Source: Pseudorasbora parva (taxonomy: Eukaryota; Chordata; Actinopteri; Cypriniformes; Gobionidae). From it: a stretch of DNA of 64,000 nt. Below are positions 32,889 to 44,247 of the stretch, piece after piece. The DNA is taken from the NCBI RefSeq assembly GCF_024679245.1, contig NC_090178.1:43696072-43760071 (forward strand). The letters are read 5' to 3'. The translations under genes were made by a program, and so were the position numbers. Each line of letters starts with the position of its first letter. Within the stretch, counting starts at the first letter, position 1. Under the pieces are notes generated by a model, which searched no databases, was not told where the DNA came from, and saw only the letters and a list, made by a program, of their open reading frames with translations.

Positions 32889-33779
32889 ATATACCAATCA
32901 GGCATAACATTATGACCATTATTCCTTATATTGTGTTGGTTCCTCTTTTGCTGCCAAACCAGCCCTGACCCGTCAATGCATGGACTCCACTAGACCCCTG
33001 AAGGTGTGCTGTGGTATTTGGCACCAAGATGTTAGCAGCAGATCCTTTAAGTCATGTAAGTTCAGGTGGGGCCTCCAAGGATCAGACTTGTTTGTTCAGC
33101 TCATCCCACAGATGCTCGACTGGACTGAGATCTGGAGAATTTGAAGGCCAAGTCAACACCTCAAACTCACTGCTGTGCTCCTCAACTATTCCTGAACCAT
33201 TTGTGCTTTGTGGTAGGAGCATTATCCTGCTGAAAGAGCCACAGCCGCCAGGAAATACCGTTTCCATGAAAGGGTCTGCAAAAATGCTTAGGCAGGCAGT
33301 ACGTGTCAAAGTAACATCCACATGGATGGAGGACCCAAGGTTTCCCAGCAGAACATTGCCCAAAGCATCACACTGCCTCCGCCGACTTGCCTTCTTCCCA
33401 TAGTGCATCCTGGGGCCATGTGTTCCCCATGTAAGCGACGCACCTGGCCATCCAGAATGATGTGAAAGAAAACGTGATTCATCAGACCAGGCAACCTTCT
33501 TCCATTGCTCTGAGGTCCAGTTCTGATGCTCAGGTGCCACTGTTGGTGCTTTCGGCGGAGTCAGCACGGGCACCCTGACTGGTCTGTGGCTATGCAGCCC
33601 TATACGCAACAAACTGTGATGCACTGTGTATTCTGACACCTTTCTATCAGAACCAGCAGTAACTTCTAGAGCAATTTAAGCTACAGTAGTTTGTAGGTTT
33701 GATCGAACCACACAGGCCAGCCTTCGCCCCCTACGTGCATCAATGAGCCTTGGCCACCCATGACCCTGACCTTTTTCAC
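32889..33779 (-). mobile_element. Tc1/mariner-type transposon copy, truncated
   Basis: The plus-strand left end 'ataccaatcaggcataaca ttatgacca' resembles the terminal repeat of a common fish Tc1-like family. The matching opposite end was not found and the transposase start is missing, so the copy is truncated at its 5' side. Confidence 0.7.
33082..33639 (-). pseudogene. Tc1-type transposase fragment
   Basis: The frame has 'NWTSEQWKKVAWSDESRF', including the first catalytic aspartate, and near its end 'SPDLSPVEHLWDELNKQV' with the catalytic glutamate. The block between, where the second aspartate should lie, is out of frame, and the DNA-binding N-terminus is absent. It is inactive. Confidence 0.85.
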
Positions 33780-34080
33780 AGAATTGTTATAACAGAATTG
33801 TCAGATATACTGTAAACTCAGAATTGCGAGAGAAAATGTCAGAATTGTTAGATAGAAACTTACAATTGTGAGAAAAAATGTATATAAACTTAGAATTTTT
33901 TTTTAATTTCTCGCAATTGCTAGTTTATACCTTATTTTCTTAAATTCTAACTTTTTTCTTAGAATTTTAATATAAACTGCAAGAAAAAAAGAAAGAGTTG
34001 TTAGATATACTGTAAACTTGCAATTGCAACAAAAAAGTCATAATTATGAGAAATAAGTTACCTTTTCATATATCTAAAAT

Positions 34081-34726
34081 AAAATAAAATTGAATGATAA
34101 ATGAAAATAAAATCACTGGGTCTTATATATGCACATTCTTACATTTTCTTTTTTAGTTATATGCTTAGAGTTCGTTATAAATAAGGATTTGTAGCCTTTA
34201 ATCCAAAAACATAGGCAGCAAGGCATAAATGTCTCGCCACCAAAAATTGCTGTACATCTCCTTACAGTATGATGTCATGAGAAACCAGATGATATACTTC
34301 ACAAGACAAAAGGATGAAAACCCTGGGTGGAGTCGGTTAAAACTGTCTCAATAGTCGCACAAAAGAAACTTGAGCTTATTCAGTATTCAAATAAAGCTGC
34401 TGTATAACGAGTAACTGAAGAGAATGAAATAATGTCCATGACATGTACAGTAAGTTATGTGTAAATGGTGGACATGAACAGACATCTAGGTTATTACTTA
34501 AATACAAGTTAATGAGTGACACTGATCATATGACTCAAGCACAAGATTTTACTATTGAACATACTCAAATCTCATTAGAGAATATGTTCATCAGGTTTAT
34601 TATCAGGGAAGCTAATCGTTTACCTAATGTTTAATGTTTTCTAATTAGAAAATAGTTCAAAATAGAGGCACTTTCAGAAGTGTTCTCGGATGATCTTGAC
34701 CCAAGCAGTGTGTGTGAGAAACTCAC
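34081..34726. other. Non-coding, AT-rich
   Basis: No coding feature; this should be the start of the long intron downstream of the exon at 34727-34838, if that exon is used. Confidence 0.3.
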
Positions 34727-34838
34727 AGCAGGATCCAGTGGAGGGAGTCTCATCTCCATGGTCTTGAGCCAGTGTCGTAAGGCCCTGATCTGCCCTCTGA
34801 ACTCACTCTGCCACTGACTCCACTCCTCGGAATCCATC
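34727..34838 (-). CDS. Isolated spectrin-like exon, possible upstream exon of the rod gene
   Basis: The minus-strand exon encodes MDSEEWSQWQSEF, then RALRHWLKTMEMRL and PPLDPA, with an acceptor (ttgtgtctcatag) and donor gtgagt. The alternating W-x-x-W pattern is that of spectrin helix A as found in spectraplakins and nesprins. It ends in phase 0, matching exon 2 or 3 of the rod gene 27 kb downstream. It could be an internal exon, or hold the start codon of an isoform (the M is the second base of the exon). Which gene it serves is inferred from strand and phase only. Confidence 0.55.
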
Positions 34839-36725
34839 CTATGAGACACAATACTTTGTTAACTCTCTACTAGTGTCTGAACTTAATCTGTTCCTCTTAT
34901 TAATCAGTACATAATAAAACATAACATTGACAAGAGCCCCTTTACTTTGTCATAATAAATACAATGCAATATAATACAATAGGATGGAATAATATATAAT
35001 TACATTTCTTTTTTGTTTTGTTCAAAATTCAATACATCATCAATCCTTCTTCCAAAATGTTTATTTTTTTCTTACCCATATTCAATATATTCCTATATAA
35101 CACCCAAAAAAGTTGCGCAAAAAAGGGAAGTGCAGTCTGCTTAACAGGGAATGATACATCACCTCACCTTTCCTCATATTCTTAATTTGATCATTTTTGC
35201 CCGTGTATGTCTGGTCATATCCATAAATAAAGTAAAGTTACTCAGCTGTCATGACAAATCGGGTCCTCCCTCAAAATCGTGTCTCTATCAACTATCACTA
35301 AATACCAAGTACATACAAACAATATTAATTTAAAATATGTATATTGAACGGAAATATGTATATTAAATTGAACAGAATTAATTACTAACTTTTATATAAC
35401 TAATAATAATAATAAAAGTGGATCATTTAATTAATTACATTCTTTTTTTATAACTGAAATAGCTGGACATTTAACACATAATTTAACACTTTATTACATT
35501 AAAGATGATTGTGAATGCACGCACACTCCTGAGCAAAAATAATGGCAAAGCTCTTTGTCTTTAGGATCAAGAAATTAGCAAAAATGTAAGCAAATGCACT
35601 TCTTAAAAACCATTGCTATCTCAGAAAAAAACACACAAAAAAGTTTTTGGCAGAATAGTTGAGTGTAGAGGGATGAATCACAGTAAAACACAAGTTAATG
35701 GTGATGCTCCAAAGCTGTATCTTTAATAATAATATAATAAATGCATCTCTACCACAGTAATGGAGGAATTGTGTAAAGAAATATGTAAAAAAAGCTGCTC
35801 CCCAGCATTTTTAGCTGCTGGTATTATTGGTGAGCTACTTCACGGTGAAAAGTCATTTAGTGCTTCAGAGTACAGAAGAGAATAGTGCAGAATGGCTTGT
35901 TTCACCCAAATAAAAAGTTATCTAAAGAGGAATGATCAGATGTTATTTTTCAACAAGGCGATGATCCTGGCCAAACAAGAGAGAACAAGTCCTTCTGGTT
36001 CATGTTTTCACTGGTAAGACTCCAGATTTTAACCTTATAGTGAATACTTTCACTTTAAACTCAACTGGGCGAGATTTTGAACTGCGTATGAATTGTTTTT
36101 ATCCATCAACATTGGGTGGAACTACACTGACTCTTCTTCCTGTAAAACGCTGTCTGTAAGTTTACCCACATGACTCAAACATGTAAAGGAAGCAAAGGTG
36201 AAGGCTATTATGTTACGTTGCTTTATTAATAGTTTTTGTGCAATTCTTACTCATTTCCTGACCAGTGATTTGTAGTTAAAATGGCTAAGACCAATAAAAG
36301 ACCACTTAATATTTTGACCCTTGACCCATTGAACTTTATTCTTCTTTATTGTTTTTTTTTTTTTTGTTTTGGTTAAGCTAAGTTTAAATGCATGCATGAA
36401 CTAAGCTATTAGGCTAATCGGGTGCATGTATGCAAATACATAAGCTAACTAATAAAGACCTTAATGGTCATTGTAATGTAGTTCAAACAGCATTTATCTT
36501 AATAACATGATTATGAAGGAATTCTTTGCGAGAAAGGTTGACATTAAATCTCCAACCTACAGGGAATCACCTGTTTAAAACAAAATGGGTGGAGGGAGTT
36601 AAGCCATTAAAGGGGGGGGGGGGGGGGGTGAAATGCTGTTTCATGCATACTGAGCTTTTTACACTGTTAAAGACTTGGATTCCCATCTTAAACATAGACA
36701 AAGTTTCAAAAACTAAGTTGGACGT
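34839..36725. other. Non-coding, AT-rich; G run at 36.61 kb
   Basis: Mostly AT-rich sequence with no exon or terminal repeats recognised. A run of G occurs at about 36611-36628. Open frames lack motifs. Confidence 0.3.
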
Positions 36726-37760
36726 TTAATGGAGTATTTCTGTGTTAAAAATACTCCTTCCGGTTTCTCACAAGTTTCGGAGAGTTTTTTTCGAGTATGG
36801 GTCGGTTTGACGTCGATGGGTCGGAATCTCCTTGTATGGGCCGTACGGGCTCTTCTCCCGGTAGGGTGCGCGCGCGTGACTAGAGCGAGAGAGGAAATGC
36901 ACGCCCCATAAACACTCTCTCAGCTGCAGATCCACTCGTCTGTGCAACACTTCTGGGGCGCCGCGCTCCACTTTATTCCTATGGGTGACGTCGAGCGACT
37001 TTAATGCGTCCGCACAGCATTCCGGGAAGGCAGCGCTGCATTTGAACCGATTTGAACAAAGAAATGACGGGAAGCGTCACAACATCACGCTTCAGTCGCG
37101 TCGTAAAAGTGGATCTCCACGGTCACTGCTGTCACAGGACTTCACCAAATCAACAATGTTACCAAAGAAGTGTGTTTTTGACGGAGCGGTCCCAGCGATA
37201 AAGGTTCGGTCCTGCTTTGGAAGCAGGCGGTGAGTAAAACTGCTTCAAATGTCTGTGCTGTTGGCTATCGCCGCGTAAGTAAGCATCAGTATGTAAATGG
37301 CACGATCGTGTATAACGTTAGTAAATCTATCAATGGAGCATGCGATGTATGGTGTGTGTTTAAATACATTAGTTTAGCTGACCAATATTGGTGTCAGTTT
37401 GTTTATTGGAAAACCACCCAAACATAAACCTTCACTTTCACACAAAGCATGCTTCTTCATTCAAATCCAGTACTCCATTGTTTTTTTATACACTATCTGA
37501 CGTGCAAAACCGTTTTGCTTGCTACTGCTAAGGTTTAGTCGCATACAATAGTCCATAAACCGAATCATGTCCTCATAAACTGCGAGTAAACACACACAAA
37601 TGTTGACAGGCCACTAAATACAGTACATACCACAGAGACGGACGTCCTGCTGTTGCTGTTTCTCCTGTTCAATTTATTTCGGCCTGGATTCTGGATCATA
37701 TATGTATTAGTTGAATCTGATTGATAGTCATGGTTTATTTAGGGTAACGTTTTCTTTTCC
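36726..37760 (+). mobile_element. CpG-rich dispersed element with possible THAP-like start
   Basis: The segment is GC- and CpG-rich, unlike its surroundings. A short plus-strand frame (MLPKKCVFDGAVP near 37156) is followed by 'cggtgagtaaaactgcttc', a donor-like site. From memory, similar 'CVF-x-G/C' starts followed by this donor occur in a dispersed zebrafish family with a THAP-type first exon. A CpG-island promoter of a host gene is the alternative. Neither is proven. Confidence 0.35.
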
Positions 37761-38483
37761 TCGCATGTTGATGTCAGCTGAGACGCCCTCAATGCAACAG
37801 CTGCGCGTTTCTCATTCTTTAGCTCCGTCCACACGATACGCCTCCAGGCGCTGGTTTTTTTTCCGGAAAGACTCGGTAAAGCCTATATTTCTTTTATAAA
37901 TATAATACAACTAAAGACTTTTCGGAGATATGAAGGATGCAATACTACTCTATAGGTACTCAAGATTGACTGAAACTGAGTGTTTCACCCCCCCCCCCCA
38001 TCCTTTAAATACAGTTATTTGTTAAGATTCCCTGTAACCTTTAAATGGCAAATTAAGTGGGCAGTCAACATCAAGACAAAATAATATATAAGATACTTAT
38101 AAATCTGCTTAGAATTCATAAAATGGGTATAGTCCAGGGGTTCTTATGGTACCTGCACACCCGTGGCACAGCTTGTAATAAAACAAGAATCAATATTGGC
38201 TTGAACCTGAGGGATTTATGTTGTAAAGATGAGGTGGAGATGGCATTTTTATTACTCAACAGGTGAAAAAAGTATTTAATTGAACAGATAAATTGCCATA
38301 GCTCTCTAACAGTGTTCATTGTAAAGCATTATCTATTGTGAAGGGTCGTTGTTTCGTTATGGTTGTTGTAGTGCTGTGCTGGAATATATTCTTAAGGAAG
38401 TACTGTGTCTATTAGTGGCTAAAGCTACAGTAACATCTTCAGCTAGTCAGCTTAAGATCTTTCCATCTAAAGTGACCATATCT
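37761..38483. other. Non-coding; C run at 37.99 kb
   Basis: No coding feature or definable repeat. A run of about 13 C occurs at 37987-37999. Confidence 0.3.
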
Positions 38484-38972
38484 CTTAAATGGTTAGTCAC
38501 CACAAAAAATTAAAAATAATTCTGTCATTAATTCCTCACCCACATGTCATTCCAAACCTGTGAGAACTTTTTTGTTCATCTTCAGAGCACAAATTAAGAT
38601 TATTTTTGATGATATCCGAGAGCTCTCATAGACAGCAACATAACGGCAACTTTCAGGGTCCAGAAAGGTAGTAAAGACATCATTAAAATAGTCCATGTGA
38701 CTCCAGTGGTTCATAATGTTATGAAGCGAGGAGCATACTTTTTGTGAGCAAAAAACAAACAAAAATAACTTTATTCATCAATCTCTTCTCTTCCGTGACA
38801 CTCTGAAAGCTGAAAGTTGTTGTCTATGGAGAGGATAGAGAGCTCTCGGATTTCATCAAAAGTATCTTCATTTGTGTTCTGAAGATGAACTAATGTCTTA
38901 CAGGTTTGGAACGACATGGGGGTGAGGAATTTATGACAGCATTTTCATTTTCATCATCACTAACCCTTTAAG
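38484..38972. mobile_element. Non-autonomous element with 'ggttagtcaccac' and 'catcactaaccctttaa' ends
   Basis: The subterminal blocks 'attaattcctcacccacatgtcattccaaacctgtgag' and 'cttacaggtttggaacgacatgggggtgagg' are inverted copies of each other, as are 'gttcatcttcagagcacaaat' and 'atttgtgttctgaagatgaac'. The layout is a palindromic DNA element without a transposase. Confidence 0.7.
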
Positions 38973-39102
38973 CCTAGCAGTGAATGTTTTATGAGCAGTA
39001 GAATAACCATATTCATTCGCAGAGCCAAAATAATGTTCTTGCATTTAGTTTAGTTTTTAACTGCTAGAGGGGAAAAGTTACATTAGAGTGTAAGTTAGAT
39101 GG

Positions 39103-39535
39103 TGTCACGGTTCATGGATTCCCTGTCTCACTCTTGGGTGCGTGTTGAATGTAGGTGAGGGCGGAGCCTGGGATTGGCTCATCACGCACCTGTGGCTGAT
39201 CACCTGCACCAGCTGCAACTCATCACCTTCACCCTATTTAGTCTCTCTGTTTCTCTCTTGTCTTTGTCAGAGCGTTGTTGGATGTTTCCCCTTGTGTCTC
39301 CGTGTTGGTTGTCGGTTCCCCCTTCCGTGAAACGCTGGATCCCTTCCCGGATCACCTCTACCGATCTCCCGAGTCACAGCTGCTCACAGCCTGCCCGTGT
39401 CGCCAACAGAGCCTCTCTCACTGCTCCGTCTTACCCGGACTTCTTCAGTGTTCTGAGTTTTGACTTCTGTGACACTATCTGTCAAATTAAACTGAGTTAC
39501 TTGCAATTGAATCCTGCCTCTGTGAATCCGTTACA
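39103..39535 (+). repeat. 5' LTR of the chromovirus
   Basis: It begins TGTCACGG and ends CCGTTACA. It should contain the pol II promoter. An attaaa signal lies about 50 bp before the end. Confidence 0.95.
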
Positions 39536-39552
39536 GAACGCTCTGACCAACC

Positions 39553-41058
39553 ATGGATTCAGCGAGTATCAACGCCCTACTGACCAGCAGCAACGAGAGA
39601 CTGGACCAGCAGGAGGCGAACTTAACTGCCACAGGACAGGCAGTACACACCTTGGTGGCACGGGTGGCCGAGCTGACCCAACAGATGCAACAACTCGTCG
39701 GTCCCACTGTGCCCGACCCACCGCCGATCCCCCACACACCATCCGCATCGCGGCAACCGGAACCACGTCTGCCTACCCCTGAGAGTTATGCCGGTGAGAG
39801 CAATTATTGCAGAGCCTTCCTTACCAAGTGTTCCTTGTTTTTCGCTCTTCAACCGCAGACTTTCAACACGGAGAGATCCAAGGTGGCATTCGTCCTCACC
39901 CTGCTCTCCGGACGAGCCGCACTTTGGGGAACGGCGGTGTGGGAAAATCAACATCCTTGCAGCTCCTCGTTCCAGACGCTGGCGGCGGAGATGAGAAGGG
40001 TGTTTGACCGAGCGGTAACCGGAAGAGAAGCGGCACGTCAACTCGCAGAGCTCCGTCAAGGTAACCGCTCGGTCTCGGATTATTCCATCGAGTTCCGCAC
40101 CCTGGCCGCCGAGTGCAAGTGGAACGAGGAGGCACAGTGGGACATGTTCCTGCATGGGCTGGCTGACCGCATCCAGAAAGAGATTTTCATGATCGACCTT
40201 CCGGAGAAGATTGACGGACTGATCGAACTTGCGTTGAGGGTGGACGCTCGTCTGAGTCGGCTGAGATCCAGGATGGAGTTTCAGCACAAGAGTGTCGAAT
40301 GCCCTCAGGCCAACGCTGCGGATGCGGTCAGCTACACCTTCGACCCGGAGCCCATGCAGGTGGGTCGAGCTCGGCTCTCCCGGGAGGAGAGAGCGAGACG
40401 GAGATCCCGTGGTCTTTGCCTCTACTGCGGCGGGACCGGACACCTGCTAGACTCCTGCCCGGTAAGAGGACCACGCCCGGCGGTAAGGAGAAGGCTACTG
40501 TCGGGCGGGATCTCCGTGGAAAAGACCTCATCCTCCACTCTCCTTCCGGTGAGATTGCTGTGGGCAGCCCAGGAATTTTCCAGCCCAGCACTCCTCGACT
40601 CGGGAGCGGAGGGTAACTTTCTTGACTCTGCCCTTGCACACAAACTTAAAATACCCACCATTGCACTTAAGAACACCATCTCTGTCAACGCACTCAACGG
40701 ACAAGTTCTCCCTGACATTTCATTCACCACTGAACCACTTACACTGATCACGTCTGGCAACCACACTGAACTCATTTCATTTTTTATCCTGGACTCCCCT
40801 TTGGCTCCCATTGTCCTCGGTCACCCTTGGCTGGAGTTACATAACCCAAGGGTTGACTGGGGACAAAACTCTGTGTCTGCGTGGAGTGATAAATGTTATG
40901 AGTCTTGTTTGGTGTCTGCTTGTTCGTCTGTGTCTCGTTCTGTTTTTCAGAGTGAGACGGTGAATCTGTCTAACGTGCCTCCGGAGTACCTCGACCTGAA
41001 GGAAGTGTTCAGTAAGTCCCGAGCTGCTTCTCTTCCTCCGCATCGTCCCTATGACTGA
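39553..41058 (+). CDS. Chromovirus gag and protease
   Basis: A 501-residue frame. The N-terminal part has a short coiled-coil-like segment and the Ty3/gypsy capsid region (VAFVLTLLSGRAALW through SVSDYSIEFRTLA, residues about 110-185). A zinc knuckle of CX2CX4HX4C form (CLYCGGTGHLLDSC) is at about residue 289. The aspartic protease motif LLDSGAEGNFLD lies at about residue 346, followed by VLGHPWL. The frame stops at a TGA (41056-41058), yet the same frame continues into RT without another stop, so one nonsense change (or a readthrough site) separates protease from RT. Confidence 0.9.
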   Translation: MDSASINALLTSSNERLDQQEANLTATGQAVHTLVARVAELTQQMQQLVGPTVPDPPPIPHTPSASRQPEPRLPTPESYAGESNYCRAFLTKCSLFFALQPQTFNTERSKVAFVLTLLSGRAALWGTAVWENQHPCSSSFQTLAAEMRRVFDRAVTGREAARQLAELRQGNRSVSDYSIEFRTLAAECKWNEEAQWDMFLHGLADRIQKEIFMIDLPEKIDGLIELALRVDARLSRLRSRMEFQHKSVECPQANAADAVSYTFDPEPMQVGRARLSREERARRRSRGLCLYCGGTGHLLDSCPVRGPRPAVRRRLLSGGISVEKTSSSTLLPVRLLWAAQEFSSPALLDSGAEGNFLDSALAHKLKIPTIALKNTISVNALNGQVLPDISFTTEPLTLITSGNHTELISFFILDSPLAPIVLGHPWLELHNPRVDWGQNSVSAWSDKCYESCLVSACSSVSRSVFQSETVNLSNVPPEYLDLKEVFSKSRAASLPPHRPYD

Positions 41059-42138
41059 GCTATAGATTTACTCCCAGGTAAGTCTCCGTCTAAGGGCAAA
41101 CTATACTCTCTTTCTATTCCAGAGAGGGAGGCCATGGAGAAATATATTTCTGATTCTCTAGCCTCCAAATTCATCCGCCCTTCCTCTTCTCCAGCGGGGG
41201 CGGGGTTCTTCTTCGTGGGGAAGAAGGATGGTTCTCTGCGACCTTGCATTGATTACCGAGGGCTGAATAACATCACGGTAAAGAATACCTATCCTTTGCC
41301 GTTGATGTCTTCAGCTTTCGAGAGGTTACAGGGAGCATCCGTCTTCACGAAGTTGGACTTACGTAACGCTTATCATTTGGTTCGCATCAGGGAGGGGGAT
41401 GAATGGAAAACCGCATTTAACACCCCCAGGGGGCATTTTGAATATTTGGTCATGCCTTTCGGCCTTTCCAACTCCCCAGCGGTTTTCCAGGCACTCGTCA
41501 ATGATGTGTTGAGAGACATGGTCGACCAATTCATATATGTCTACCTGGATGACATTTTGATTTTTTCTTCGTCTCTCCAGGAACATGTTCGACACGTCAG
41601 ACGAGTGCTTCAGAGGTTGCTAGAGAATGGGCTTTTTGTCAAGGCGGAGAAATGCGCTTTTCATGCACAGTCTGTTCCTTTTTTAGGGTACATCGTGTCA
41701 TCGGAGGGAATGCGCATGGATCCCGACAAGGTTAAGGCTTTGATGGATTGGCCAAGTCCAGATTCCCGTAAGGCCCTACAGAGGTTTCTGGGGTTCGCCA
41801 ATTTCTATCGGCGTTTTATTCGCAATTTCAGCCAACTAGCCGCACCTCTGACTGCCTTGACCTCTCCCCGAACGACGTTCAGGTGGTCCGATACAGCCGA
41901 GGCTGTATTCGCCAAACTCAAAAGCCGCTTTGTTTCGGCTCCCATCTTAGTCGCCCCTGATTCCACACGTCAGTTCGTGGTAGAGGTCGACGCGTCAGAG
42001 GTGGGGGTAGGAGCGGTTCTTTCACAGCGCTCTCCCTCAGATGACAAGATGCACCCGTGCGCGTTTTTCTCCCATCGTCTTTCTCCTGCCGACACAATTA
42101 TGACATTGGTAACAGAGAGTTGTTGGCCGTCAAGTTAG
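41059..42138 (+). pseudogene. Chromovirus reverse transcriptase and start of RNase H
   Basis: In frame with gag after the TGA. RT blocks are in order: [42 protein letters not shown] and the catalytic YLDD at about 41541-41552, then [10 protein letters not shown]. RNase H begins with [16 protein letters not shown] near 41980. A one-base deletion near 42090 ends the frame at 42138, and the continuation lies in another frame. Confidence 0.92.
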
Positions 42139-42842
42139 CGTTGGAGGAGTGGCGTCATTGGCTTGAAGGGTCGGGGGTACCTTTTATTGTATGGACGGAT
42201 CATAAGAACCTTGCATATATTAGATCTGCTAAAAGACTCAACTCCAGGCAGGCTCGGTGGGCACTTTTTTTCGGACGTTTTGACTTTGTTCTCTCGTACC
42301 GCCCCGGGTCTAAAAACATCAAACCCGACTCTTTATCTCGTATTTTTGATGCTTCCGAACGCCCGGTTACTCCCGAGTGTATTTTGCCAGAGAAGATAGT
42401 TATCTCTACACTCACATGGGAGATCGAATCGAAGGTCAAAGTGGCCTTAGAAGGGGTAACGCCCCCGCCCGGCGGCCCACCGAGTTGTTTGTTCGTTCCG
42501 GAGGGGTTAAGATCCGAGGTCCTAAAATGGGGTCACTACTCCAACATTGCTTGTCATCCAGGGGTAAACCGCACTTGCAGTTTAATAAAGCAACGATTTT
42601 GGTGGCCACTTATGGCTCGCGACATTCGCAGTTTTGTTTTGGCTTGCTCGGTCTGTGCGGTTGGTAAGACATCTAACCAACCTCCCCATGGGTTACTTCA
42701 GCCGTTGTCTGTTCCTTCGAGACCCTGGTCCCACATCGCTCTAGATTTTGTTACCGCCCTCCCGCCCTCCCAGGGCAAGACGGTCGTTTTGACCGTCGTG
42801 GACCGATTCTCGAAGGCAGCACATTTCATTCCCTTGCCCTAA
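42057..42842 (+). pseudogene. Chromovirus RNase H end and first half of integrase
   Basis: This frame picks up after the deletion with [20 protein letters not shown] and the DHKNL block of RNase H. The integrase zinc-binding region has two histidines and two cysteines ([11 protein letters not shown] and CSVCA, 42535-42665), followed by the first catalytic aspartate in [10 protein letters not shown]. It ends at a TAA (42840-42842), after which the same frame goes on into the rest of integrase. Confidence 0.9.
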
Positions 42843-43802
42843 TTACCCTCAGCCAAGGAGACAGCGGTATCTGTAGTAGACCACGTCTTTCGGTTACATG
42901 GCCTCCCGATGGACGTGGTCTCCGACAGAGGTTCCCAATTTGTGTCCAAATTTTGGCAGGAGTTTTGTAAATTACTAGGAGCCACGGTTAGTCTGTCTTC
43001 GGGTTATCACCCCCAAAGCAACGGTCAGACCGAGAGAGCCAATCAGGATCTGGAAAGAGTGTTGCGATGTTTGGTATCCAAGAATCCTTCATCCTGGAGC
43101 CAGCAACTCTCTATGGTTGAGTACGCTCATAACTCGTTACCAGTGTCATCTACGGGCCTTTCGCCATTTGAGTGTAGTGTAGGTTACCAGCCACCTATTT
43201 TTCCTAGTCTGGATTCCGAGGTCGCGGTCCCCTCTGTTCACGCCTTTATCCAGAGGTGTCATCGCACATGGACCAGAGCCCGTGAGACTCTGCTCCAGGT
43301 GGGAGCGCGCACCAAGGCTAAAGCCGATCGCCACCGGTCTAAGCCTCCCGTTTACGTCGTCGGTCAAAAAGTGTGGCTTTCTACCAAGAACATTCCTCTC
43401 CGCTCCGTATCTAATAAACTTGCTCCCAAATTTATCGGCCCGTTCACTGTCACCAAGATCATTAGTCCGGTGACAGTCCGCCTCAAACTCCCTCCGGCGT
43501 ACAGGAGGATTCATCCCGCCTTCCATGTATCCAAAATCAAACCTGTTTTTCACTCCCACCTTAATCCGCCAGTCCCGGTTCCCCCACCGCCGCGACTCGT
43601 AGATGGGGAACCAACTTATTCGGTTAATCGCATTCTGGATTCTAGACGGAGGGGACGCGGTTTCCAGTACTTGGTGGACTGGGAAGGTTACGGTCCGGAG
43701 GAGAGAAGTTGGGTTCCTGCTAGGGACATTCTGGATCACTCCCTTATTGATGATTACAATCAACAGGTAAGGTCGGCTGGGAGCGTCAGGGGACGCTCCT
43801 AG
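42843..43802 (+). pseudogene. Chromovirus integrase core end and chromodomain
   Basis: It carries the second catalytic aspartate ([15 protein letters not shown]) and the glutamate ([16 protein letters not shown]), then a GPY/F-type segment ([11 protein letters not shown]) and a C-terminal chromodomain ([15 protein letters not shown] with [15 protein letters not shown], about 43615-43760). A chromodomain fused to integrase defines the chromovirus branch and is thought to guide integration to marked chromatin. Confidence 0.92.
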
Positions 43803-43814
43803 GGGGAGGGGTAC

Positions 43815-44247
43815 TGTCACGGTTCATGGATTCCCTGTCTCACTCTTGGGTGCGTGTTGAATGTAGGTGAGGGCGGAGCCTGGGATTGGCTCATCACGCA
43901 CCTGTGGCTGATCACCTGCACCAGCTGCAACTCATCACCTTCACCCTATTTAGTCTCTCTGTTTCTCTCTTGTCTTTGTCAGAGCGTTGTTGGATGTTTC
44001 CCCTTGTGTCTCCGTGTTGGTTGTCGGTTCCCCCTTCCGTGAAACGCTGGATCCCTTCCCGGATCACCTCTACCGATCTCCCGAGTCACAGTTGCTCACA
44101 GCCTGCCCGTGTCGCCAACAGAGCCTCTCTCACTGCTCCGTCTTACCCGGACTTCTTCAGTGTTCTGAGTTTTGACTTCTGTGACACTATCTGTCAAATT
44201 AAACTGAGTTACTTGCAATTGAATCCTGCCTCTGTGAATCCGTTACA
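43815..44247 (+). repeat. 3' LTR of the chromovirus
   Basis: Same 433 bp as the 5' copy apart from one transition at 44092. Confidence 0.95.

Larger units (their letters stand above)
32689..34080. mobile_element. Decayed 'tcacaatt/gtcagaattg' element, split by a Tc1 copy
   Basis: The left part starts tatatggaagcttgttgc and continues with 'atctcacaattcagag' and 'gtcagaattg' units like those of the MITE at 11.26 kb. The right part (33780-34070) resumes the same units. The Tc1 fragment between them splits it. The right terminal repeat is not clear. Confidence 0.5.

Noticed and set aside
39174..39782. 202-codon plus frame covering the 5' LTR (and its twin at 43886)
   Set aside because: The frame lies in the LTR and the gag leader, is repeated in both LTRs, and conflicts with the true gag frame starting at 39553.
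43146..43820. 224-codon minus-strand frame
   Set aside because: Antisense of the chromovirus integrase and chromodomain.
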